Source of the DNA: Branchiostoma floridae
Lineage: Eukaryota > Chordata > Leptocardii > Amphioxiformes > Branchiostomatidae
DNA length: 64,000 bases
Reading direction: 5' to 3'
Assembly: GCF_000003815.2 (NCBI RefSeq)
Contig: NC_049986.1
Location: 284,062 to 348,061, forward strand
Positions 22,201 through 32,469 of this stretch are shown one piece after another. The notes under the pieces are model-generated. The model was not told where the DNA came from and did not search any database. It was given only the letters and a program-made list of their open reading frames with translations. A program made the translations under genes and the position numbers. Position 1 is the first letter of the stretch. The number at the start of each line of letters is the position of its first letter.

Positions 22201-22947
22201 ATTGAATTTCCAATATGAAGGTCCTTTGTCAAACTGTGTTACAGACATATCCAATACAACAGCTCTATGATCACTGCAGGGGAAAGAGATGATTTCACAT
22301 GCAGTAGTTTATCAAACAAAAAGTCATTAATCAGGAGATAATCTAGTCTCCTGGCTGTAAAAGGGTTTCTCTTAGACCATGTGTAATCCTTGTCTTCACT
22401 ATGGAAGACTCTCCAGATGTCAAGTAGTTCAAGGTTGTCTGTCAAATTATTAAAACATTTAACCTCTGCTTTATCATGCTCTTTCCCTGCTACATTGTCG
22501 AGATCACGATTGAGTACTGTATTGAAATCACCAGCTAACATAAAATATTCACCGTCACAACAATGTTCTTGCAGTTAGAACCTGTTTGTAGAACAGTTTC
22601 TTACTCACTACATTGTTAGGAGCATATACATTGAAACAAACAAATTTCTCACCATGGTGTATAAATTTTATACCAATGACCCTCTCAGATATATCTATAA
22701 ATTCCACATTTTTAATGTTGGAACCTTTAGATATCAAAATAACTTGTCCTTTGCTATGACAGGTACCAGGGTGTGCGTAAAGCATCCCTCCCCATTCTGT
22801 CTTCCATGTCTCTATATCAGCACTGCTGATGTAAGTTTCTTGCATAAAAGCAATGTCTATCTTCTTATCTTTAAGGTATTGAAAAACAGTTCGCCGTACC
22901 GTTCGTTTCCTTAAGCCTCGCGTGTTGATGGTGAGTAGTCGAACCAT
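19219..22947 (-). pseudogene. LINE ORF2 (endonuclease-reverse transcriptase), two frameshifts
   Basis: The protein starts at 22947 with an APE-type endonuclease (TINTRG, FMQETY, NVYAPNN), shifts frame near 22545-22560, continues at 22239-22541 (LAGDFNTVLN, RRLDYLLI), and shifts again near 22265-22290 in a run of four C just before the SDH motif. The third part (22254-19219, 1,011 codons) is the reverse transcriptase: FLDYSKAFD around residue 370, RGVRQGCPLS, and the catalytic YADD at about 475-478. A Cys/His motif (CIFCDII..HFFFDC) lies near the C-terminus. All catalytic RT residues are present; only the shifts break it. Confidence 0.92.
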
Positions 22948-22975
22948 GGGTGTTGATGGAAGATAGACCTAAGTC

Positions 22976-24223
22976 CTACCCATTGTCTTTGTTTCTCCTC
23001 TGATCGTTGTGGCGACCGTCGTCTTTGTACAGTTTGTCCGGCTTCGACTTGTCAGGCGGAGTCAGAACATTCTTTCTCTTCCTAGTTGACCTTGATGTCC
23101 CAGGTTGACGCCGTTGACCTTGATCTCTAGTGTCCTCAGTGCTGGTGGGCGCTGGGCGCGTTGAACGTGTAAGTCTTCTCTGATTGGTTCCACCAGAGAG
23201 ACCGGCTTGTTCCTGATGTGGGGGGTTTGCAATTGACTCTGTCTCACACCGAGTGTTCTCTGCGCCATCACTGTCCCCTGTAACTAGACTCTCGGCTGTC
23301 TCATCGGGATCACCAGAAGCCCAGTCTGTCCAGTCTTGATCTTCTCCACTATTTTTGTTATTAACGACTGCTCTTGAAGCACTAGTCGATCGAGAGTTGG
23401 ACGCCTCCCGGGCAGCTCTGAGTCCTTGCTGAACTTTCTGCTCAACATCTCTTCTTTCTCTTGATGGATTACTTCTTTCGGCCCTGCACCACTTTTTTGT
23501 GTGACCTTTTTTTCCGCAGTTGTGGCAAGTGATGCGATGAGGGCATTCGTGGAATGCATGGTCCTCTGACTTGCAAGATTTGCAGTTGATATGCTGGCCA
23601 TCGTGGAAAACTGTCACTTCAATGTCAATCAGAGAACCTGTATCCGTAGAGTCAGGTATGCTGTAGGTACCGTACCGCTGGAATGGGTTGGTGATCTTCG
23701 ACGCATAACAGAATCTGTGGCCCGAGTACAGGTGCTGAAAGGGGGAGTCCGCATTCCTGTTCTTCTTCTGATGTCTCAGGACTTCTGTCGTCCTTTCAGC
23801 TCTCGAGTCCACCCATTGTGCAACCTCATCATCCGATACACTATGCGGAATACCATGGATAGAAATCCTGATTTCGGTTTTCCTTAAACCCGTTTTCTGG
23901 AAATCCAGGATTCCGTAGGATTTTGAACCGACAACTACTCGACCTACGCTGATTGCTTTCGCCTTAGCATCCAGGCATGTAAAATTAATTACCCAGGTGC
24001 GCTTCTGGCTCAGGTACTGTGCGCCTAGGATTTCTTCTGGTTTTATGGAATCATCCAGCTCATTCTGAACAGTATTGTATAGTGCTTCAACTATATCAAA
24101 TTCAGACAACTTGGGCATACCGACCGCGTCGATTTTGATCCAAAGATTGGTGTCTTGGAGCCTTGAAATGTCGTCACGTGCCGTCATCTTTCCTGTCGGA
24201 GTAGCCCTCCCACTGGTCTTCAA
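22976..24223 (-). CDS. LINE ORF1, zinc-knuckle nucleic-acid-binding protein, 415 aa
   Basis: Two CX2CX4HX4C zinc knuckles lie at residues 214-227 and 233-246, followed by a basic/acidic low-complexity tail ending in Lys/Arg-rich sequence. The N-terminal part (about 30-150) resembles the gag-like ORF1 of Tx1-clade elements (IHGIPHSVSDDEVAQWV). In such elements ORF1 binds the RNA and forms the ribonucleoprotein. The frame is intact and lies 28 nt upstream of ORF2. Confidence 0.88.
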   Translation of the reverse strand: MKTSGRATPTGKMTARDDISRLQDTNLWIKIDAVGMPKLSEFDIVEALYNTVQNELDDSIKPEEILGAQYLSQKRTWVINFTCLDAKAKAISVGRVVVGSKSYGILDFQKTGLRKTEIRISIHGIPHSVSDDEVAQWVDSRAERTTEVLRHQKKNRNADSPFQHLYSGHRFCYASKITNPFQRYGTYSIPDSTDTGSLIDIEVTVFHDGQHINCKSCKSEDHAFHECPHRITCHNCGKKGHTKKWCRAERSNPSRERRDVEQKVQQGLRAAREASNSRSTSASRAVVNNKNSGEDQDWTDWASGDPDETAESLVTGDSDGAENTRCETESIANPPHQEQAGLSGGTNQRRLTRSTRPAPTSTEDTRDQGQRRQPGTSRSTRKRKNVLTPPDKSKPDKLYKDDGRHNDQRRNKDNG

Positions 24224-24426
24224 AAGACGGGCACAAAGTCTTCCAAAGATTGAAAGAAAGTAATTCCAAGGCAGCGACGAAAGTCAGCACACACTTATGT
24301 ATCACTACTAACTCAAAAAGAACGGTTAGCACCGCTTGAGAGCTTCCAGAACGCGAATTCTGGAGAGCTCACACAAAACACGTCAGATGACACCTGACCT
24401 TTGACCTCTCCATAATCAGGTGAGTT

Positions 24427-26022
24427 GTTTGAACTGTTCTTTACTTTGTCAACTCGCTTTTTCTTACATTGACTGCCCACACACGCCCGTTACCCCTGTT
24501 TATGAAGTGTTTAAAGAAGGGTGCACAGTTTGATTCTCCTGATTAAAGGTCCCATGCATATGATACTCAAAACAACCAAGGAGCGACACACAAGTGTGCA
24601 AAACCTGCAACGTGTCTAATTGGTCAGAGAAATGTTTCTTCTTCTTTCATACTGCCAAGCCTCAAATTTATAGCGATTAACGGCAGATCGCACATGAGTT
24701 AGTTAAAACACAAGTGCCCGTTACAAATAGACAAGGGGAAAAACGCTAAGGAAAATGAAAACAAACCGATTTTGTACATGTGTGTAACGGGCAGGACAAG
24801 TGAGTTAAATGGGTTGATAAGACATATATTTACATATATACAAGACGTATTTGGGTGGCTCAATGCAGCAAAGCCCGTGCCAGCTCAGCTTTGAACCGGG
24901 AGAGAGACCTCCACCACACCAGGCTCTAGATTATTCCACTCTCTGATGGTCCGAGGGAAGAACGAGAGCATGTAGTGGTTGTAGTTTAGTTATCCGCCAT
25001 CTTGGATTCTCAACCTTAAATTTCTTAAGAAACATTTTTTTTAATATCATGCTAAAACCGCATGAAAACGGATTGAAAACGTTCACATGAATGTTTTCTG
25101 TAAGTGATGAATAGTGATGAAATCCGAGTGAAAATAAGCTGGCTATACTTTTCATGATGATAAAGTCAGAATCACGTCAACAAAATTATTGCGCAACCTT
25201 GATATTAGCTTTTTCCACGCACAGCAGCCGTATCCAACCCTTTGTCTTACCTTATTCATATATCATCTGTTGTGTGATAAAATTTGACTTCAGTTGACTT
25301 GTTTTTCGAAACCTGCATCATGATTAGACTTTTCATCATGATTATACATGTTGATGTAATTCAAATATCCAGCCTCAGACAATTAACCTCGCCATGTACG
25401 TATTACTAAGACTAATCCTGCGTTGTTTGTAACACGGAATTACGGACCAGCTACTGAAGGCCGCACCCTGCATGTACACAACAACAGTACTAGTCCAAGA
25501 CATTCTAGACCAGTTCCTGCCCAGAAGGTGCCAGCTAAAGGTATGTTTCTACCAGTGGATATATTTAAAAGGGATTGTGCTGTGTACACATCTCGTTATG
25601 TGCCTTAATTAGGGTTGAATTCTACAAGAAGATATTGTGCTGGAAGTCCTTCGACTTTTGGCTGTCACGGAGACCCAACCACCAGAAAACACTTAAGTTG
25701 ACTTAACAGTCTTTTAATCCAGCATCTGATTACTAATAGATATCCTATTACTTTTGTAGATGGGAACGGGTGCTACGCCCTGATGTTTTTTTTTTTTTGT
25801 ATTTGCGATTTCATAGTCCTAGGACAAAATCCAGATTGACCATATGTCACCTCACCAGGATACAGTTCGGTTCAAATGTTTTAGGCCTGTTGTTACAAGA
25901 AACTTCCCTCCCTCTAAGCTTCAGACAGTGAACAATATTAACTCAATGCATAGTCGATATAAATATTTTGTAAAATTGCATCATATATATGATAGATTTA
26001 GTGGTAGCAGAGATTTGCATAC
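24427..26022. other. No gene; contains an old LINE remnant
   Basis: The only recognisable part is the minus-strand LINE remnant at 24840-24990. The rest is AT-rich intergenic DNA. Confidence 0.45.
24840..24990 (-). mobile_element. LINE reverse-transcriptase C-terminus remnant
   Basis: The minus strand reads YNHYMLSFFPRTIREWNNL followed by EPGVVEVS, the motif typical of the end of many LINE ORF2 proteins. A stop follows and no flanking element sequence is recognised. Confidence 0.65.
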
Positions 26023-26561
26023 TTAAAGAGGTCCTAAACTCCTGAAGGTAGTGTTTTCCAATAGATAAGGTGGCAATAAATTCATAATCAGCAACATTTT
26101 TGCAGAAATTCACTTGTGGTGAACTACGCGACGTGTGTATGTAAAAGTAACTAAACATATGCAGACCATACCCATGCCTATACGTAAAGACACGTTCTTT
26201 ATCGTAAATATTTTCGGCATAAATGAGGGGCAATGTGCACACCAAGACGGTCAACTGTTTATAAGATATCAAACAGCACAAACCAAGACGAGTTTTGATA
26301 AACGCCCCTCAAATTGGTCTTGTAAACGAACTTTTGTCAGGCCATGTCAGACACATTGCAATCAGCCATAGGCTGAGCTTTTTTAATGGAATTAAAGAGT
26401 ACTTGAGGGGTTTAGCACAATTCTGAATGATTTTGATGTGTGTGAGACTAGCTATAGTGGGTATTTTGTCGTATAATGTGAAGTAGCATGCATGTTTTAC
26501 TTCCTAGAATTATTATCTATCGGAAAAGAACGCCCTCTTGTTGTGTTTAGGACTCCTTTAA
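26023..26561. mobile_element. TTAA-flanked MITE
   Basis: TTAA at 26023-26026 and 26558-26561 flank a 531-bp element whose ends are AGAGGTCCTAAAC and the complement of AGGAGTCCTAAAC. There is no coding frame. A TTAA target fits piggyBac- or Kolobok-type transposases; its ends differ from those of the element at 16239. Confidence 0.7.
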
Positions 26562-27241
26562 CTGCCCTGTTTATTACCAACACTACAGATCTTGATAGTA
26601 TGTCTTTAGTACTTTATATCATAGTGAATATAGGGTATAGAAGAACCGTTAGTCCGGAAATAGGCAGATGAACGTTTCTGGGAGAAGTTTTGCAATGTCC
26701 ATTCATCTGTTGATTTCATCGTCCCAAGGATCATCTGGAAGGCGCAAACAATGTCAGACACGTCAGCAAAAAGAGTAAACAACCTCATTATTAATTTTCA
26801 TTCAGCCAGCTTCAGACAATCAACACAACCAATTTGTAAACACCACAGTAATTAAAATGCTTGTACCACACTATAAGGAAACTGTTACTGAAGCACGTTT
26901 TATACAAGTACAGCAGCATGCCATTTCTCCATCTGAAAAACCGTCAACCAGAATGTTTTGAATCATTCCAAAATCTCCTATTTCTAGGCCACACTCATTC
27001 AAATGCTTTGTCCGCTGACGTTGTAAAGTGATAAATATTACAAAAGGTAAACAAGAAATAAATTTCCGAGAGAACAATTTTAGCAACAATTACTCTCCTG
27101 TATAAATGAAGACTTTTAAACTCTCATTTCATAATGATTTTCCAGTTGAGATCTATTTTAATGTTGACATCAAATTGCAAGATATTGACTAGGTAAGGTT
27201 TTACAAAAGACCTTCTTGTTCCGTTTAGGTGACAAAACACC
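26562..27241 (+). promoter_or_regulatory. Upstream region of the LRR receptor gene
   Basis: A TATAAAT motif at 27101-27107 lies about 135 nt before the start codon, and CCAAT occurs near 26829. The sequence TTGTTCCGTTTAG just before 27228 resembles a splice acceptor, so an upstream untranslated exon is an alternative. Confidence 0.35.
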
Positions 27242-29875
27242 ATGGGGAAAAAGCCGCGCCATGCACTGATCTTTCTTCTCGTCCTCCTGAATGAGTCTAA
27301 CATGTCAGAAGCTTTCTGTAGACGCTTCTCTGGCTGCTCACACACTCCTTCCGTATGCTGGAACGACTTGGGTTACACAAGCATCCCTCAGGATATTCCA
27401 TTCGCCATCTACTTATCTTTGGCAAATAACTGGATAACAAAGATCCAGCCCAATGCTTTTGTTAAACTACGCATGCTAAAAAGGTTGGATCTGTTCTCCA
27501 ACCATATAACGGATATTACGGCAAGTTCATTTGCAGGGCTAGGCTATCTAAAACAGTTGTGCTTGGCCCACAACAGGATAACAATAATTCAGGCAGGTGT
27601 ATTTGCAAATCTAAGTCGACTAAAAGAGTTAAACATGGCCTATAACCAGATAACAAAGATTGAGCCTGGTGCATTTGCAGAGTTACCCAAGCTCACGACG
27701 TTGGACCTGACCTTCAATCAGATAACAATGATTCAGGCAGGTGCATTTGCAAATCTACCCCGGCTAAGAGTGTTGCGCGTGTCTGTAAATCAGATAACAA
27801 AGATTGAGCCTGGTGCATTTGCAAAGTTACCCAAGCTCACGAAGTTGGACCTGGCCTTCAATCAGATAACAATGATTCAAACAGGCACATTTGCAGACCT
27901 ACCCAGCCTCGAATGGGTGTATCTGCACTCCAATCAGATAACAGAGATTCAGTCCTGTGCATTTGGAAATCTACCCCGGCTGCGAGAGGTTAAACTTAAA
28001 AACAACCAGATACTGAAAGGGTCGATCTGTAAAAAATCAACCATATCAACATTGTCTGTTGATATCCAAACCTCCTCCCAGTCATCTTCACTGTCAACAG
28101 TGCCGGTGTCAACAGTGCCAGTGTCAACTGTGCCAGTGTCAACTGTGCCAGTGTCAACTGTGCCAGTGTCAACAGTGCCAGTGTTAACTTTGCCAGTGTC
28201 AACTTTGCCAGTGTCAACTGTGCCAGTGTCAACTGTACCAGCGTCAACTGTACCAGCGTCAACTGTGCCAGCGTCAACTGTGCCAGTGTCAACTGTGCCA
28301 GTGTCAACTTTGACAGTGTCAACTTTGCCAGTGTCAACTGTGCCAGCGTCAACTGTGCCAGTGTCAACTTTGCCAGTGTCAACTTCGCCAGTGTCAACTT
28401 TGCCAGTGTCAACTGTGCCAGTGTCAACTTTGCCAGTGTCAACTGTGCCAGCGTCAACAGTGCCAGTGTCGACTGTGCCAGTGTCGACTGTGCCAGTGTC
28501 AACTGTGCCAGCGTCAACTGTGCCAGCGTCAACTTTGCCAGTGTCAACTGTGCCAGTGTCAACTGTGCCAGTGTCAATTGTGCCAGTGTCAACATCTTCT
28601 TTATATGGCAGCACAGAAATCAATGTCGGCCCAACTGCGCGCCCTGAAGGCTCAATATCTGCCACACAACCCCCTTTAGTTCATTCACAAAGTGCTAACA
28701 ACTGTAACAAATACAATGGCACCTTCACCTCTGATTTAACTGCAGGTTCTGCAGGCAATACAAGCCAAGCTGGAGCAACACTATCTTCGCTTCTTGGAAT
28801 TACTTCAGACAAACAAGAAACCAGCAGTTCCAATGATTTATGTCCAGTTACACCCCATACTGTCATCATTGCCTCTATCTGTGGTTCAGTAGCTGGCATT
28901 ATCCTGATTGGCACCACCATTCTCACTACCTGGTGCAAGAGGAGGACAAGGCATCCTCCTTCAGGAGTAAAGCCCAATGTTGTTAGTAGCAACACACGCA
29001 GAACGGTTTCTGTAATGACAAGTGAACGGAATGAAGATGACGACAACAATCATGATCAGACAGGGCAAGGCCAGTCTCAGGGCATCACAGAATCCAACGC
29101 AAACACAACAGCTGCTGTAGTGGTCAGGGGTCATGATCACCAGTATGACAATCAGACAGGGCAGGGTCAGTCTCTGGCCTTCATTGAAACTAACACAAAC
29201 ACCACAACTGATGTAGTGACCAGTCGTCATGACCAACAGCATGAATACATGTCCCTCCAACACAATCAGACAGGGCAGGGTCAGTCTCAGACCACCATTG
29301 AAACTAACACAAGCACCACAACTGATGAAGTGACCAATGGTCATGATCAATATCATGAATATATGTCCCTCCAACACAATCAGACAGGGCAGGGTCAGTC
29401 TCAGGCCACCAATGAATCTTACACAAATATTACAGCTGATGTAGTGACCAGTGGCCATGATCAACAGCATGAATATATGTCCCTCCAACACAATCAGGCA
29501 GGGCAGGGTCAGTCTCAGGCCACCAATGAATCTTACACAAATATTACAGCTGATGTAGTGACCAGTGGCCATGATCAACAGCATGAATATATGTCCCTCC
29601 AACACAATCAGACAGGGCAGGGTCAGTCTCAGACCACCATTGAAACTAACACAAGCACCACAACTGATGTAGTGACCAGTGACCATGATCAACAGCATGA
29701 ATATATGTCTCTCCAACACAATCAGACAGGGCAGGGTCAGTCTCAGATCACCACTGAATCTTACACAAATATTACAGCTGATGTAGTGACCAGTGGCCAT
29801 GATCAACAGCATGAATATATGTCTCTCCAACACAATCAGACAGGGCAGATTCAGTCAGTCTTGGGACATCGCTGA
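27242..29875 (+). CDS. LRR cell-surface receptor with mucin-like stalk and repeated tyrosine tail, 877 aa
   Basis: The start has a strong context (ACACCATGG). Visible in order: signal peptide (about 1-24, HALIFLLVLL), Cys-containing LRR N-cap (26-55), about nine 24-residue LRRs (54-258, e.g. LDLTFNQITMIQAGAFANLP) without a clear Cys C-cap, a Ser/Thr/Pro stalk of about 34 STVPV units (284-452), one membrane span (about 539-563, VIIASICGSVAGIILIGTTI) followed by CKRRTR, and a tail of 38-residue repeats. The tail has six HEYMSL motifs (Tyr 669, 707, 745, 783, 821, 859) and three SYTNI motifs (727, 765, 841). YTNI fits the Grb2-type pYxN consensus; YMSL is YxxΦ. Type I receptor topology is clear, ligand and signalling are inferred. 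Degraded tail-repeat sequence continues past the stop to about 29950. Confidence 0.85.
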   Translation: MGKKPRHALIFLLVLLNESNMSEAFCRRFSGCSHTPSVCWNDLGYTSIPQDIPFAIYLSLANNWITKIQPNAFVKLRMLKRLDLFSNHITDITASSFAGLGYLKQLCLAHNRITIIQAGVFANLSRLKELNMAYNQITKIEPGAFAELPKLTTLDLTFNQITMIQAGAFANLPRLRVLRVSVNQITKIEPGAFAKLPKLTKLDLAFNQITMIQTGTFADLPSLEWVYLHSNQITEIQSCAFGNLPRLREVKLKNNQILKGSICKKSTISTLSVDIQTSSQSSSLSTVPVSTVPVSTVPVSTVPVSTVPVSTVPVLTLPVSTLPVSTVPVSTVPASTVPASTVPASTVPVSTVPVSTLTVSTLPVSTVPASTVPVSTLPVSTSPVSTLPVSTVPVSTLPVSTVPASTVPVSTVPVSTVPVSTVPASTVPASTLPVSTVPVSTVPVSIVPVSTSSLYGSTEINVGPTARPEGSISATQPPLVHSQSANNCNKYNGTFTSDLTAGSAGNTSQAGATLSSLLGITSDKQETSSSNDLCPVTPHTVIIASICGSVAGIILIGTTILTTWCKRRTRHPPSGVKPNVVSSNTRRTVSVMTSERNEDDDNNHDQTGQGQSQGITESNANTTAAVVVRGHDHQYDNQTGQGQSLAFIETNTNTTTDVVTSRHDQQHEYMSLQHNQTGQGQSQTTIETNTSTTTDEVTNGHDQYHEYMSLQHNQTGQGQSQATNESYTNITADVVTSGHDQQHEYMSLQHNQAGQGQSQATNESYTNITADVVTSGHDQQHEYMSLQHNQTGQGQSQTTIETNTSTTTDVVTSDHDQQHEYMSLQHNQTGQGQSQITTESYTNITADVVTSGHDQQHEYMSLQHNQTGQIQSVLGHR
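28085..28600 (+). repeat. 15-bp minisatellite encoding the STVPV stalk
   Basis: About 34 tandem copies of GTGTCAACTGTGCCA with scattered substitutions. Because 15 is divisible by 3, long frames exist on both strands here; only the STVPV frame is part of the gene. Confidence 0.95.
29040..29875 (+). repeat. 114-bp tandem repeats encoding the tyrosine tail
   Basis: Seven to eight units of 114 bp (38 residues; HNQTGQGQSQ, then ET/ES block, then HDQQHEYMSLQ). The first two units are diverged and lack part of the motif; the last six carry HEYMSL. Confidence 0.95.
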
Positions 29876-30804
29876 ACCAACCCAGTTACCAGAAGGCCAT
29901 GATCAGAAAGGCAGGGTTAACCTCAGGCCATCACTAACAGCTTTGTTGCTACAAATCTATCATATTACACAGGGTCGATTGCCTCACAGCTTAATTCCTG
30001 GACTAGTATCAGGTAATCACTGATTCCTTTTACGCCTGAAGAGTTTTTTTATGACACAGGGCCGAATGTCTCACCGCTAAATTCTGTGTATAAAGTGGGT
30101 GTTAAAGCAGCACCACGGTTGAAAAACATTTCTACCTGAAGGAGTTGGTCATGCAACAGAAGGGCGAAAAGTGGAGAAAAAAAATTAATATCTTGAACAC
30201 TATTAGAATACCATTTAAAGATTATAGCCCGAGCTTAAAAAATATCTGAAAAAAAATGATACATGGATTATAAAAAGACAACAAAGATCGCAGAAAACAT
30301 TTTTTTGTGTTAAATGTGTTCAATGTTTTAACGACTAACTGTGTTGCTTCCGTCTTACTTCTTTGGACGCTTAACGGTCTTTCGCTTTAAGGCTCAATTG
30401 TCAAAAGGTCCAGGGAAACCTTTAGCAAAGGTCCAACTGAAACAATCAGAGATTATGAGACCTTTCTCAGTTCTTACTCTCCGCAAAGGGATCGATACTG
30501 GCCACACTGTTCCAATTTCTTGACAGTCTGAAATGTTGAAACAAATTGTAAAGCCAAAAACAAAGGGAGTAGGAAAACCTTCATCTATTTATACCCATGC
30601 CACCTTACGGCCTTTTCAAACAAAACTGTAACGGGTCACCAAAGAGGGATGGGAGGATATTACTTTATCCTCTCCGTGAACACGGGTGCAACATGTACTG
30701 AATTTTGATGTTTCCCCCAGGTTCTGTTTTCATATTGATCTTCCAGATTTAGTATTTCCTATTTGAAAAAAAACAAACAACCAGTCAAAATCACTCTACC
30801 CACC
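29876..30804. other. 3' flank of the LRR receptor gene, no further gene
   Basis: Starts with decayed tail-repeat sequence (AGAAGGCCATGATCAG). No AATAAA is placed convincingly. Confidence 0.4.
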
Positions 30805-31095
30805 GGTACAATGGCCGAGTGGGTACAGTGTTAGCCTTGCATTAGGTAGGTCGTGAGTTCGATCCCTGGCCGAGTCATAACAAAGACTTTAAAATGATAC
30901 ATGCTGCTTTCTCTGCTTAGCACTCATCACTAATGAGAAAGGGTATGGAAGTTAAACACACATCACTACCAGCGGACCAGGCCCCTAGTGAAGTGGCTTG
31001 AACATGTGTGGCCCAAGGGCTACTCGAAATGGAGATGGGCGCCACCCCTAAGCATCTGCACAGATGTACGGGCAAGTTAAACTTTTAACTTAACA
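30805..31095 (+). mobile_element. tRNA-derived SINE
   Basis: The head (about 30809-30880) has box-A-like TGGCCGAGTGG and box-B-like GGTCGTGAGTTCGATCC at tRNA spacing. It is followed by a unique body ending near AAACTTTTAACTTAAC. This family differs from the SINE at 11265. Confidence 0.75.
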
Positions 31096-32037
31096 AAATC
31101 AAACGTTAAATTGAATCCACTAATCTAGTTGAACAGTCGAGAAGCAAGCAGATGCCAATGAAGACCAAAGCATTATATATAGTTTATAGTTCGTTAGTTG
31201 GGGAGACTTGTACTTTAAAACTATTGTTGTAGAATGTCAGGCAGATACTAAGTCGCTTTTTACACCATTAAAAGAATCGTAGACTTAATTTACTCCGCTT
31301 CAAGTCATAATTCTAATAAATTAACAAAAAGGTTGGTGAAGTTTTTACGGTGCGTTAAATATTTGTCAATTTGTGTTGACTACTAAATGTAGAATTGTAT
31401 CATTTGTCCTGACACATTTTTCTGTAATAGAAGTGTGCGTTTTGTTTGTATGGTATATTTGCAATATTTAAGTTTGCCCTTATTCTGTATTATTCATGAT
31501 CTAAGTTTGTATTCCATTTAAGTGTTATGAGTTCATTTTGACACTAACCCCACACAGCTAATTTTTAAAGAGACTACGTACCACTGTACCCAAAATTGAT
31601 GAATAGAAAGTAGACACAGAAAATAACAAAAAGCATTTTTATTGTTGTGGTCGGCCTTGGTTGTGTTAACACCAAGTAAATGAGCAAGAATGACATAAAT
31701 ATGTTTGCAAAGTTGTTGTAAATGGTCAGACCAGGCAACATGCTTTTAATGATGCTATATGACGCATATCGTTGTGCTACGTATACGGAGAAGACTGTCG
31801 TAAATGTTTATTAGAATTTGATAGAAGGATGTACTTGTATGTTAACAACTTAATTCCATAATGACAGTTTTTTTACATTACAACTGCATTAACATATTAA
31901 TTATTGTTCCTTTGTGCTATGTTGGTTCGACTCTATAGATGACCGGGAACCACAAAACTCAAGACAAAACATTGCTTTAATTAGGAAATGTAAGTGGTCA
32001 GGAGAGGTGAAAAATGACTAAACTTACCTTGTGGTGT
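31096..32037. other. No gene seen
   Basis: AT-rich intergenic DNA without supported exons. Confidence 0.4.
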
Positions 32038-32469
32038 AGGGCTGGGTATCGGTACAGTGTACCGGTACAAAACCGTTTTTTCTTATTGGACCGGTCCAGA
32101 AAAACCGGACCTGAAAAAAGTAGGTGGACCGGATGTTGGACCTTTTAGAAAATTAACAGATTATTTGATCAGGCATTCACACGTTTTTGCGCTTGCAGGT
32201 GGAAGAAAATAACAAGAGCGAAGCAGATTATAGTTTATAGTCATTTCTACCAAGTTTTACAGTCAATCGTACAGGTGCAGTTAGCGTTGTAGGATTTTAA
32301 AACGCCAGTGTGAGTCTAATACTCCACCAAACTGATTTCTTTATAGTAAAATGGACCATTGGTATGATTCAGACTGAATCAGGTCCAGGTTCAGGTCCGG
32401 ACCTGGACCTGATCCTCTGGACCTGAACCGGACCTGGACCTGACGTTTCTGTACCGGCACCCAGCCCTA
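32038..32469. mobile_element. hAT-like MITE
   Basis: Ends TAGGGCTGGGTATCGGTAC and the complement of TAGGGCTGGGTGCCGGTAC form 19-bp terminal inverted repeats. Flanks share TGTGGT at slightly different offsets, so an 8-bp duplication is only suggested. The interior has GGACCT-rich repeats near 32385-32445; no coding frame. Confidence 0.7.

Larger units (their letters stand above)
19138..24411 (-). mobile_element. Near full-length Tx1/L1-like LINE, minus strand
   Basis: The element is flanked by a 15-bp target duplication ATAATCAGGTGAGTT (19123-19137; 24412-24426) and ends in a poly(A) tract (T-run 19136-19156). It has a 5' UTR of about 190 bp, ORF1 with two zinc knuckles, and ORF2 with endonuclease and reverse transcriptase. 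ORF2 is broken by two frameshifts, so this copy is not autonomous. The perfect target duplication indicates a fairly recent insertion. Confidence 0.92.

Noticed and set aside
27193-27228. Intron just upstream of the LRR receptor start (GTAAGG...TTTAG)
   Set aside because: It would be only about 36 nt long; too short for a usual animal intron. The acceptor-like sequence may still serve a more distant donor.
27949-28665. 238- and 199-codon minus-strand frames (VDTGT and LTLAQ repeats)
   Set aside because: They are shadows of the 15-bp minisatellite that encodes the STVPV stalk of the plus-strand LRR receptor.
29049-29833. 290-codon minus-strand frame with LPCLIVLE repeats
   Set aside because: Antisense of the 114-bp repeats coding the receptor tail.
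30809-30880. Functional tRNA gene
   Set aside because: Same reasoning: A and B boxes are followed by a SINE body.
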